A stretch of 7,419 nucleotides of DNA from Prevotellaceae bacterium (GCA_031259935.1 JAIRKV010000100.1:1-7419); one strand, 5' to 3'. Numbered from the stretch's first letter, positions 1 through 7,122 are shown. Notes: generated by a model from the letters alone, not told the origin. Numbers and translations are program-made.

Positions 1-1017
1 TGTTTCGCCGTATTTTCTGATATGCGCAACAAAGTCGAGAGAGCCTTCGTTTGCGGCTTTGAACATTGCTGCCAGGGCATGTTGAGCCGAATGTGAAGTT
101 CCCGAACTTAAAGCATAAACAGTTCCAAAAACAAATGCCTGTCCAAAAAGGTCGGATGAATGGTAGCGAAGCAAATCGGGCGCTTTTGTGTTCCACAGTA
201 TGTCCGAAATCACTGCTGCGCCGATACGTTCTCCGGCATAACTGAACGCTTTCGAGCTTGATATGCACAATACATAACGGTCGGCATATTTTGCCACGGT
301 AGGCTGATATGGCGGTACGCCGGGTTTGCCGTAATCTTTGCGAAAATCCATTGCAAAATATGCCAGATCTTCGATAACCGTAACTTCATATTTATTTGCC
401 AGTTCGCCAATTATGCTTAATTCTTCATTGGTAAAACATATCCAGCTCGGATTGTTCGGATTTGAATATAATATCGACGAAACCTTACCATCGCAAAGCA
501 TTTCTTCAAGTTTATCACGCAATTTTTCGGCACGATAATCATAAATATCAAACGAGCGAAACGACTGTCCCAACAGTTTGCATTGAACTTTTTGCACCGG
601 AAATCCGGGGTCGATAAACAGTGTGCCTTCGCGATTTTTATACATTCTGTTGATTGTCATAAAACATGCCATTCCAGCCTGCATCGAGCCTGCCACAGGT
701 ACGCAATATTCGGGAACCGCATCAATATCCAAAAAATTCTTTGCAAATCGCGCTGTTTCTTCTTTCAGTTCATCTATTCCTCTAATATTAGGATACAAAG
801 CTGCAACGCCATTTTTAAGCGCATTTATTTGTGCATTTATGCCAATATTTTCGGGCGGCAATCCGGGAATTCCCATTTCCATTCGCACAAATTGCAAATT
901 ATTTTCTTTCTCAATATCATCTATCAGGCGAAGCAACTCGCGAATAGAGGCTGTTTCTATGGAATTTATTCCCAGTTCATTTATTTTTTTATTAATTATT
1001 TCAAACGGAACAAGCAT
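1..1017 (-). CDS. PLP-dependent aminotransferase, class I/II (3' end outside window)
   Basis: This is a fold-type I, PLP-dependent enzyme that would move an amino group between an amino acid and a 2-oxo acid in the cytoplasm; the substrate cannot be read from the sequence. The first 339 codons are present without a stop and the C-terminal small domain runs off the window. Landmarks seen: YPNIRG at 75-80, PVAGS at 107-111 (PLP phosphate-binding loop region), NPNNP at 186-190 (the conserved Asn facing the PLP O3'), IEDLAY at 215-220 with D217 expected to pair with the pyridine nitrogen, and SSSKAFSYAGERIG at 253-266 with K256 as the Schiff-base lysine and R264 as a phosphate ligand. All the catalytic positions in this part are intact. 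The ATG at 1017 is the first in frame. An overlapping ATG at 1024 is in another frame and stops at once. A Bacteroidota-type promoter lies about 30 bases upstream. The family assignment is secure; aspartate- or aromatic-type specificity is open. Confidence 0.93.
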   Translation of the reverse strand, partial: MLVPFEIINKKINELGINSIETASIRELLRLIDDIEKENNLQFVRMEMGIPGLPPENIGINAQINALKNGVAALYPNIRGIDELKEETARFAKNFLDIDAVPEYCVPVAGSMQAGMACFMTINRMYKNREGTLFIDPGFPVQKVQCKLLGQSFRSFDIYDYRAEKLRDKLEEMLCDGKVSSILYSNPNNPSWICFTNEELSIIGELANKYEVTVIEDLAYFAMDFRKDYGKPGVPPYQPTVAKYADRYVLCISSSKAFSYAGERIGAAVISDILWNTKAPDLLRYHSSDLFGQAFVFGTVYALSSGTSHSAQHALAAMFKAANEGSLDFVAHIRKYGET

Positions 1018-1043
1018 TTTACATATATTTACATTTCGAAGTA

Positions 1044-1075
1044 CAAATGTATGAAAATAAAATTAAAAACACAAA
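1044..1075 (-). promoter_or_regulatory. Bacteroidota-type promoter of the aminotransferase gene
   Basis: On the minus strand TACATTTG (1051 down to 1044) fits the -7 consensus TAnnTTTG. TTTG (1075 down to 1072) fits the -33 box. They are 20 bases apart, inside the usual 19-21. Transcription should start near 1037-1039, giving a leader of about 20 bases before the ATG at 1017. This is the best promoter match in the window. Confidence 0.65.
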
Positions 1076-1163
1076 AATAATATTTATTTTACGATTTATA
1101 ATTTATTATTTTGCAAATTTGACAATGATTATACAGGTTAATCAATTGCTCTTTTTCAATAAT

Positions 1164-1204
1164 AATCAGCAATAATGTCGTATTATTGCTGATTTTTTAT
1201 TTTT
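1164..1204 (+). terminator. Intrinsic terminator-like hairpin without an upstream gene
   Basis: AATCAGCAATAAT (1164-1176) is perfectly complementary to ATTATTGCTGATT (1182-1194). This gives a 13-bp stem with a five-base loop, followed by TTTTATTTTT at 1195-1204. The T tract lies only on the plus-strand side; the minus-strand side ends in ATTATTGAAAAAG, so the terminator polarity is plus. No plus-strand gene precedes it, because the neighbour to the left is transcribed away. It could end a small RNA starting around 1080-1130, act as a leader attenuator if a carboxyltransferase transcript starts further upstream, or be a leftover or a protein-binding palindrome. The stem has few G-C pairs, which is common for AT-rich genomes. 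Confidence 0.6.
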
Positions 1205-1237
1205 AAGGAGCGACTAAACAGTTTTTAAGGAGCAACT
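1200..1237 (+). repeat. Tandem pair of TTTTTAAGGAGC(G/A)ACT, period 22 bases
   Basis: TTTTTAAGGAGCGACT at 1200-1215 and TTTTTAAGGAGCAACT at 1222-1237 differ at one of 16 positions. The first copy starts in the T tract of the hairpin. TAAGGAGCAAC from the second copy recurs on the minus strand at 7144-7134, in the other intergenic region. The AAGGAG core resembles a ribosome-binding sequence, but no credible gene follows and the genes here do not use one. Function unknown. Confidence 0.5.
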
Positions 1238-1363
1238 GATTATATGGACATTCATGTAACTCATTTTTACAGGCTTTAATATGATATTCATATTATTTTA
1301 TTGCTCAAATGATTTAATATCAATACAAAAGCCATTAAAAAGAATTGAATAAATTATTTTTAA

Positions 1364-1371
1364 TATCTTTG
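1364..1371 (+). promoter_or_regulatory. Promoter -7 box of the carboxyltransferase gene
   Basis: TATCTTTG matches the Bacteroidota -7 consensus TAnnTTTG exactly. Transcription would start near 1377-1380, leaving a leader of about 28 bases before the ATG at 1407. The -33 box is unclear: a TTG at 1345-1347 is only 16 bases upstream, shorter than the usual 19-21. This start would exclude the upstream hairpin and tandem motif from the mRNA. Confidence 0.5.
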
Positions 1372-1406
1372 TCGCCTTTTAGAACAATATCAGTATTAAT
1401 TATTAA

Positions 1407-2966
1407 ATGAAGGTTATGTCGATATTAAAGCAGAAAATTGAAGAATTAAAAAAATATAAGGAAAAAATAATACTTGGCGGAGGCGAAAAAGCAATCGCAA
1501 AACAAAAAGATATGGGTAAAAAAACGGCGCGCGAACGTATAGATGCATTGCTGGATAAAGATTCTTTTTTGGAATATGACATGTTTATACAACATGAAGC
1601 CCGTGAGTTTGGATTGCTTGGCAAAGAATTACCTGCCGATGGTGTAATTACGGGAACAGGAAAAATAAACGGTAAACAAATTGCTGTTTTTGCACAGGAT
1701 TTTACTGTTGCCGGAGGTTCTCTCGGGTTCATGCACGCAAAAAAAATCACTAAAATAATGGATGTGGCGCTCAACAATCGCATTCCGCTTATTGGTATTA
1801 ATGATTCCGGCGGAGCGCGCATTCAAGAAGGCGTTGGCGCTTTGGCAGGATATGGTGAAATTTTTTATCGCAATACTGTTTCAAGCGGAGTGATTCCTCA
1901 ACTTTCGGTAATTCTCGGACCTTGCGCCGGAGGAGCGGTTTATTCGCCTGCACTTACCGATTTTGTATTTGTTGTTGAAGAAGTTTCAAAAATGTTTATT
2001 ACAGGTCCGGACGTAATTAAAACCGTTTTGGGAGAAGAAATTTCACAAGAAGATTTGGGCGGAGCGCGGGTACACAGCGAAATCACGGGAAATGCTCATT
2101 TTTGCGCTTCAAGCGAAGACGAATGTTTCGACCAGATACGAACGCTTTTGGATTATATTCCTCAAAACAATAACAAAGAATCACTGTGCGCCGCAATGGC
2201 AAAAGAGCCTTTAAGCAAAACAGAAATAGAAACAACAGTTCCCGATGATCCGAAAATTCCTTACGATGTACGCGATGTTATAAAATCAGTTGCGGATGGA
2301 AGCGATTTCTTTGAAATTCAATCTTTGTTTGCGCCCAATATAGTAATCGGCTATGGACGAATCAATGGCGAAACGGTTGGATTTGTTGCCAATCAGCCCG
2401 ATTCGCTTGCAGGCGTTCTCGATTGCGATTCTGCCGACAAAGCTGCCCGTTTTATACGTTTTTGTGATGCATTTAACATTCCGCTTGTTACATTTGAAGA
2501 CCTTCCGGGCTATCTTCCGGGAATTGACCAAGAACACATGGGCGTTATTCGTCATGGAGCAAAAATTTTGTATGCTTACAGCGAAGCCACTGTTCCGCGT
2601 ATTACGGTTATTTTGCGCAAAGCTTACGGCGGCGGATATATAGCAATGAATTCGCGTCATTTGCAGGCAGATTTCGTTTTTGCCTGGCCTCTTGCCGAAA
2701 TTGCAGTTATGGGAGCCGAAGGCGCTGCAAATGTCATTTTCCGCAAAGATATTGCAGATGCAGAAAATCATGCAGAAGAGCGTACCCGAAAAATTCAGGA
2801 GTACAGGGACAGATTTGCAAATCCATACATAGCGGCAGGCAAAGGATTTGTTGATGCTGTCATAGAACCTTGCGAAACGCGAAAATATCTGATTCATGCT
2901 TTGAGTATTTGCAAAAACAAAAAAGTAGAACGCCCATACAAAAAACATGGAAATCCGCCGTTTTAA
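1407..2966 (+). CDS. Biotin-dependent acyl-CoA carboxyltransferase (methylmalonyl-CoA decarboxylase alpha / propionyl-CoA carboxylase beta family)
   Basis: This cytoplasmic subunit moves a carboxyl group between carboxybiotin on a carrier protein and an acyl-CoA. At 519 aa it has the usual full length of the PccB/MmdA family, with two crotonase-like halves. The N half has TARERIDALLD at about 40-50, NDSGGARIQEG at 132-142 and GPCAGGAVYSP at 171-181, where the AGG turn forms the first oxyanion hole. The C half has GGGYIAMNS at 408-416, with G408-G409 as the second oxyanion hole, then AWPLAEIAVMGAEGAANVIF. It ends in RPYKKHGNPPF, close to the family's usual C-terminus, so it is complete. Ile412 stands where propionyl-CoA carboxylases have Asp; MmdA-type and acetyl-CoA-type enzymes often have Ile. 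The start at 1407 is the first ATG after the promoter, and ATG 1416 is possible. A biotin carrier gene follows after 31 bp, surely as its partner. Biotin carboxylase and a membrane decarboxylase subunit are absent, so carboxylase versus sodium-pump decarboxylase cannot be settled; mmdA or pccB would be the candidate symbols. Confidence 0.93.
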   Translation: MKVMSILKQKIEELKKYKEKIILGGGEKAIAKQKDMGKKTARERIDALLDKDSFLEYDMFIQHEAREFGLLGKELPADGVITGTGKINGKQIAVFAQDFTVAGGSLGFMHAKKITKIMDVALNNRIPLIGINDSGGARIQEGVGALAGYGEIFYRNTVSSGVIPQLSVILGPCAGGAVYSPALTDFVFVVEEVSKMFITGPDVIKTVLGEEISQEDLGGARVHSEITGNAHFCASSEDECFDQIRTLLDYIPQNNNKESLCAAMAKEPLSKTEIETTVPDDPKIPYDVRDVIKSVADGSDFFEIQSLFAPNIVIGYGRINGETVGFVANQPDSLAGVLDCDSADKAARFIRFCDAFNIPLVTFEDLPGYLPGIDQEHMGVIRHGAKILYAYSEATVPRITVILRKAYGGGYIAMNSRHLQADFVFAWPLAEIAVMGAEGAANVIFRKDIADAENHAEERTRKIQEYRDRFANPYIAAGKGFVDAVIEPCETRKYLIHALSICKNKKVERPYKKHGNPPF

Positions 2967-2997
2967 CAGATTTAACATAATAATAATTAAAATTTGA

Positions 2998-3225
2998 ATG
3001 ATGATTAAAAACCCGAAACATATAAAATCGTTTTTGCCGGGAACGGTTATAGATATAAAAACAGCAGCAGGAAATATTGTGAAAAAAGGAGATGTTTTGA
3101 TAATATTTGATGCAATGAAAATGCATAATAGAATAATTACAACAATTGATGGAAAAATAAAATCAATAAATGTAAGGCAAAACGACGCCGTACCAAAAGA
3201 TTTTATCATGATAGAACTGGAATAA
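2998..3225 (+). CDS. Small biotin carboxyl carrier protein (biotinyl domain only)
   Basis: The protein carries biotin and shuttles the carboxyl group to or from the carboxyltransferase encoded just upstream. It is only 75 aa, essentially one biotinyl-lipoyl domain. LPGTV at 13-17 opens the domain, VKKGDVLIIFDAMKMHN leads to the biotin attachment lysine K41 in AMKM, and the second half of the fold (DGKIKSINVRQNDAVPKD) closes it. Exactly 34 residues follow the lysine, normal for a domain that ends at the C-terminus. The usual Ala/Pro-rich N-terminal linker of MmdC/AccB-type carriers is missing. The residue before AMKM is Asp, not the more common Glu. The start could be ATG 2998 or the adjacent ATG 3001; neither has a ribosome-binding sequence. 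The gene is 29% GC by hand count, well below the carboxyltransferase interior. The 31-bp gap and same strand support one operon. Confidence 0.88.
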   Translation: MMIKNPKHIKSFLPGTVIDIKTAAGNIVKKGDVLIIFDAMKMHNRIITTIDGKIKSINVRQNDAVPKDFIMIELE

Positions 3226-3294
3226 ATTCAAATATAATTTGTAACATTATCCAAAATAAATTTACAATTAAATATCAATTTTCAATTATTTTAT

Positions 3295-3302
3295 TACCTT
3301 TG
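3295..3302 (+). promoter_or_regulatory. Promoter -7 box upstream of the DUF2723 gene
   Basis: TACCTTTG fits TAnnTTTG. Transcription would begin near 3308-3311, about 30 bases before the ATG at 3339, much the same spacing as at the other two promoters. No clear TTG lies at the -33 position. The site suggests that the DUF2723 gene has its own transcript and is not simply the third gene of the carboxyltransferase operon. I see no convincing terminator between 3226 and 3294, so read-through is possible. Confidence 0.5.
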
Positions 3303-3338
3303 CAATCTGAATTTATGCATAAATAAATATAAAATAAT

Positions 3339-6300
3339 ATGAAAAATTTCAAACTGTTCGATATTCTTTTTGGATGGATTGTTTTTGCTGTTGCAGCAAC
3401 AACCTATCTGCTTACAATTGAGCCCACGGCAAGCCTTTGGGATTGCGGCGAATTTATAGCATCTGCATACAAACTCGAAGTAGGACATCCGCCGGGAGCG
3501 CCTTTGTTTGCAATAATAGGACGAATATTCTCCTTATTTGCTCCTTCGGTTTATGAAGTTGCAAAGATGTTAAATTCGTTGTCGGCGCTGGCAAGTGCAT
3601 TCACTATTCTGTTCCTGTTTTGGTCGATAACTCATTTAATGAAAAAATATTTCGGCAAAAAAAATAATGAACTTACTTTGTCCGAAGCCATAGTTACGCT
3701 TGGTTGCGGTATGATTGGGGCGCTGATTTACACATTCTCCGATTCGTTTTGGTTTTCGGCAGTTGAAGCCGAAGTTTATGCAACTTCATCTTTATTTACA
3801 GCCGTTATTTTTTGGGCGGCGCTCAAATGGGAAGAAGTTGCCGATACAAAATATGCCAATCGCTGGTTGGTTCTGATTGCATATCTTACAGGTTTGTCTA
3901 TCGGAGTTCACCTTTTAAACTTGCTTGTTATTCCTGCAATTGCAATGCTTTATTATTTCAAAAAATACAAAACCACACCGAAAGGCGTTATATTCAGTAT
4001 AATAATGGGCGGCGTGATTTTAGTCGCCGTTCTGTATGTGATAATTCCATGGATACCGCGAGTAGCATTCTGGTTTGACCTTTTATTTGTAAATGGATTC
4101 GGATTGCCTGTAAATTCGGGAGCAATATTTTTTATAATCATACTTGCAGCAGTACTGTCATATCTTATTTATTACACCGACAAAAAAGGCAAAGCGCTTG
4201 CCAATACTGTTGTTCTTTGTCTTACGGTGATTTCTCTCGGATTCAGTTCGTATGCAATGATACTTATACGCGCTTCGGCAAACACGCCAATGGAACAAAA
4301 CAATCCCGACAATATCCGCACACTAATGAGTTATCTTAACAGAGAACAGTATGGAGACTGGCCTCTTTTTTCAGGACCTTACTATAACGCTCCGATAATA
4401 AATACGGAGATTGATGCGGTTTACACAAAAAACAAAGATAAATACGAAAAATTGCAGGACGTACAAAAAAGTATTTACGACAAACGCTTTACAACCATAT
4501 TTCCACGTATGCACAGCAGAAACGAAGCGGCACATGCCGATGTTTACAGAGAATGGGGAAACGTGAAAGGAAAGCCGGTTGCCGTTGGAGATAATAAAAT
4601 AGAACGCGTTCCAACTTTCGGCGAAAATTTAAGATTCTTTTTTTCGTATCAGATAGGCTGGATGTACTGGCGATATTTCATGTGGAATTTTGCCGGACGC
4701 CAAAATGATTATCAGGGTTATGGAAACTGTTTGCATGGAAACTGGATTTCAGGTATTAATTTTATTGACAATGCACGATTAGGTCCTCAGGATGACTTGC
4801 CCGATTTTCTCGCAAACAATAAAGCGCGCAACAAATATTACATGCTGCCGCTGTTGCTCGGCATACTTGGCATTGTAGTACAGTGGGCGCGTAACAAAAA
4901 AGATTTCAGTGTTATATTGATGCTGTTTTTTCTTACGGGAATAGCAATTGTAATTTATCTTAACCAGCCGCCGAATCAACCGCGCGAACGCGATTATGCA
5001 TACGCAGGCTCGTTTTATGCATTTGCCATTTGGACAGGAATAGGCGTTGCCGGACTGTACGAATTGATAAAAAAAATATCGCCAAAAACAATAGCGGCAT
5101 GTTTATCGGTAATTTTGTCATTAAGCGTTCCATATATTATGGCAAAAGAAAACTGGGATGACCACAACCGTTCGGGACGTTACATTGCTGCCGATTTCGG
5201 TAAAAATTATCTTGCATCGTGCGACAAAAACGGAGTTGTATTCACATATGGCGACAATGATACCTTTTCGCTCTGGTACAACCAGGAAGTAGAAGGTAAC
5301 GGAACAGACGTACGCGTTGCAAATACATCATATCTTGCTTCCGACTGGTATTACGAACAGCTGCTGCACACATATTACGATTCGCAGGCGTTGAAACTTT
5401 CTGCAACGCCCGAAAAAATTATAGGATCTGTAAGAAATATAGTTATTGTAGAAGATAAATCGACTCCATACGAACTCAAACGCATTCTGGACGAAATTGT
5501 TATGAATGACAAACAGGCAAAATACAGATATTCGGGGATGGGAAGATCTCTTAATTATTTTCCTTCAAATAAGGTAAAATTAACTGTTGATAAAAACAAA
5601 GTCAGAGAAAACGGAATAGTAGGCGATTCATTAAGCGATGACATGATTTACGACCAGATAAATGTAACTCTTCCTCAAAGCGGCGTATATAAAAACATGC
5701 TGGCAATACTTGATATTGTTGCAAACAATTTCGAAGAACGTCCCGTTTATTTAGGAAAAACCATACCTCAAGAGTTTACCAATTTATTTAGAAACAACCT
5801 GAAATCAGTAGGGCTGGCATATCTTATTACACCCGAAAAACTTACTCAGGAAACATCTTTTGATATAGAAAAAAATTATGATTTATTTATGAATAAATAT
5901 CAATATCGAGGATTAAACGACCCGAATATCTATTGGGATGAAGTTGCAAACCGCACAACAACATGGTACAGGCAGGGATTTGCCGATTTGTTTAACGCAC
6001 TGATGAGAAAAAATGACAGAGAAAGAGCAAAGGCAGTTTTAGACAAATTTGATGAAGTGCTTCCGCCTGTGCATAAAATGTATGGCATGAACGAATCTGC
6101 TCCGATATATTACAGATATCTTGCAGGCGATACGGCAAAAGCCAATGAACAGATGGAATTATTATTTAACAAAGTAGAAAAAGAATTGACATATTATGCT
6201 CGCCTTGATATGGATAAACAAATAGGCATTTCAAACGAAATAGCAGAAAGTATAACTACAATGAAAAATCTCGTACTGTTCACAAACATGTACAACAAAG

Positions 6301-6383
6301 ATGCGGAAGCAAAAATTACCGAGAAATTGAATTTATATAAACAGACATTTCCCGAAATTGTAAAAGCATATAACATAAAATAA
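3339..6383 (+). CDS. DUF2723 / TMEM260-like integral membrane protein, putative GT-C (GT117) O-glycosyltransferase
   Basis: This large inner-membrane protein (1014 aa) belongs to the DUF2723 family, widespread in Bacteroidota and related to human TMEM260, a protein O-mannosyltransferase. By analogy it would move a sugar from a polyprenyl-phosphate donor to exported proteins; donor and acceptor here are inferred only. The first extracytoplasmic loop carries the family signature EPTASLWDCGEF (28-39) and GHPPGAP (49-55). D35 and E38 are candidates for the catalytic acids found in this loop in GT-C enzymes. About eight hydrophobic segments lie between residues 10 and 312. A soluble loop of about 190 residues follows (312-500, with NNPDN at 321-325), then about four more segments (502-516, 524-541, 555-573, 580-598), with QPRERDYAYAGSFYAF at 547-562 among them. 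Residues 600-1014 are soluble, starting with a conserved TYGDNDTFSLWYNQ (636-649) and becoming more helical and Lys/Glu-rich toward the end. The length is normal for the bacterial family and nothing is broken. Confidence 0.9.
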   Translation: MKNFKLFDILFGWIVFAVAATTYLLTIEPTASLWDCGEFIASAYKLEVGHPPGAPLFAIIGRIFSLFAPSVYEVAKMLNSLSALASAFTILFLFWSITHLMKKYFGKKNNELTLSEAIVTLGCGMIGALIYTFSDSFWFSAVEAEVYATSSLFTAVIFWAALKWEEVADTKYANRWLVLIAYLTGLSIGVHLLNLLVIPAIAMLYYFKKYKTTPKGVIFSIIMGGVILVAVLYVIIPWIPRVAFWFDLLFVNGFGLPVNSGAIFFIIILAAVLSYLIYYTDKKGKALANTVVLCLTVISLGFSSYAMILIRASANTPMEQNNPDNIRTLMSYLNREQYGDWPLFSGPYYNAPIINTEIDAVYTKNKDKYEKLQDVQKSIYDKRFTTIFPRMHSRNEAAHADVYREWGNVKGKPVAVGDNKIERVPTFGENLRFFFSYQIGWMYWRYFMWNFAGRQNDYQGYGNCLHGNWISGINFIDNARLGPQDDLPDFLANNKARNKYYMLPLLLGILGIVVQWARNKKDFSVILMLFFLTGIAIVIYLNQPPNQPRERDYAYAGSFYAFAIWTGIGVAGLYELIKKISPKTIAACLSVILSLSVPYIMAKENWDDHNRSGRYIAADFGKNYLASCDKNGVVFTYGDNDTFSLWYNQEVEGNGTDVRVANTSYLASDWYYEQLLHTYYDSQALKLSATPEKIIGSVRNIVIVEDKSTPYELKRILDEIVMNDKQAKYRYSGMGRSLNYFPSNKVKLTVDKNKVRENGIVGDSLSDDMIYDQINVTLPQSGVYKNMLAILDIVANNFEERPVYLGKTIPQEFTNLFRNNLKSVGLAYLITPEKLTQETSFDIEKNYDLFMNKYQYRGLNDPNIYWDEVANRTTTWYRQGFADLFNALMRKNDRERAKAVLDKFDEVLPPVHKMYGMNESAPIYYRYLAGDTAKANEQMELLFNKVEKELTYYARLDMDKQIGISNEIAESITTMKNLVLFTNMYNKDAEAKITEKLNLYKQTFPEIVKAYNIK

Positions 6384-6476
6384 AGTACAAATATAATCAT
6401 ACGGTTGTTTATGCACGGAATTAAATCGAAATGCATGTAAATAAGCAGCTTTAAAGTATTATTTAAATTAAGACAA

Positions 6477-7094
6477 ATGCGATTTCAGCCGCCAAAATTT
6501 ATAAAACGCCTGTACCCGTCAATAATCTGGAACTTTTACAGCGATGAGGACAAAACAAGCGTTTATTTAACTTTTGACGATGGACCAAATCCGGAAGTAA
6601 CGCCCTGGGTATTGCAACAACTTGAAAAATACAACGCAAAAGCAACTTTTTTCTGTTTGGGAAAAAACGTAGAACAATACCCCGAAGTTTTCAAAATGAT
6701 TTTGGAACAGGGACACAGCGCAGGAAATCATTCGTACAGCCACGTAAAAGGATTTGGCGTAAGCGTTGGCAGATATGTCGAAGATTTTGATTTTGCCGAA
6801 GAATTTATTCAAACCAATTTATTGCGACCGCCTTATGCACGCTGCACTCCGCGACAAATAAAAATGTTAAGTCAGCGGTTTCACATAATAATGATGGATA
6901 TTGTAAGTCGTGATTACAGTAATAAAATTTCACGACAACACTGTTTGAAGAATGTAACAAAATATATACAGGCAGGTTCGATTGTAGGTTTGCACGATTC
7001 AAAAAAATCAGAAAAAAACATTAAATATGTATTACCTCGACTGCTCGAATTTTTAAAAGAAAAAGGCTTTGAATGTAAGCCGATTATTCTTTGA
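6477..7094 (+). CDS. NodB-domain (CE4) polysaccharide deacetylase family protein
   Basis: CE4 enzymes remove N- or O-acetyl groups from sugars such as peptidoglycan or chitin-like GlcNAc using a bound metal. All five NodB motifs are recognisable: TFDDGP (32-37; D34 catalytic base, D35 metal ligand), NHSYSH (84-89; metal ligands H85 and H89), RPPYA (117-121, Ala where Gly is usual), DIVSRDY (141-147, a variant of the usual D-x-x-S-x-D-W form), and GLHDS (171-175; H173 catalytic). The domain fills nearly the whole 205 aa. No signal peptide or membrane anchor is visible: the N-terminus is basic and aromatic (MRFQPPKFIKRLYPSIIWNF), without a hydrophobic core. It may therefore act on a cytoplasmic or membrane-face glycan precursor, or leave by another route. 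It starts 93 bp after the DUF2723 gene on the same strand. A one-mismatch -7 box (TACGGTTG, 6400-6407) is the only promoter candidate, so co-transcription is plausible. The substrate is not predictable. Confidence 0.9.
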   Translation: MRFQPPKFIKRLYPSIIWNFYSDEDKTSVYLTFDDGPNPEVTPWVLQQLEKYNAKATFFCLGKNVEQYPEVFKMILEQGHSAGNHSYSHVKGFGVSVGRYVEDFDFAEEFIQTNLLRPPYARCTPRQIKMLSQRFHIIMMDIVSRDYSNKISRQHCLKNVTKYIQAGSIVGLHDSKKSEKNIKYVLPRLLEFLKEKGFECKPIIL

Positions 7095-7122
7095 AATAAT
7101 TTTACATGATAATATGCAACCG

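Larger units (their letters stand above)
1018..1406. other. Divergent intergenic region with no protein gene
   Basis: These 389 bases separate the minus-strand aminotransferase from the plus-strand carboxyltransferase. They hold one promoter near each end, a strong hairpin with a T-rich tail and a tandem motif in the middle, and otherwise AT-rich sequence. No open frame of convincing length or composition was found. A tRNA cloverleaf or a known riboswitch core was looked for by eye and not seen. Confidence 0.7.

Noticed and set aside
583..1080. Plus-strand open frames of 143-165 codons opposite the aminotransferase
   Set aside because: They lie fully over a gene with intact PLP-enzyme motifs on the other strand. 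Their translations are low-complexity and rich in Ile, Phe, Ser and Cys, as expected of an antisense frame.
1244..1279. Eleven-codon frame MDIHVTHFYRL preceded by AAGGAG at 1227-1232
   Set aside because: The spacing from AAGGAG is long (11 bases), the other genes here do not use such sites, no promoter is evident, and so short a frame arises often by chance.
2286..3209. Minus-strand open frame of 307 codons antisense to the carboxyltransferase and carrier genes
   Set aside because: It is long, but it spans two genes with conserved motifs and the gap between them. Its translation is dominated by Phe, Ile, Cys and Asn with no recognisable domain, so it is a shadow of AT-rich codon use.
3226..3294. 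Possible terminator between the carrier gene and the DUF2723 gene
   Set aside because: Only a weak 5-bp ATAAT/ATTAT pairing was found, with no stable stem followed by a T tract.
6384..6476. Possible hairpin or promoter between the DUF2723 and deacetylase genes
   Set aside because: The TGCA-centred pairing is imperfect and has no T tract, and the best -7 box has one mismatch and no -33 partner, so neither is called.
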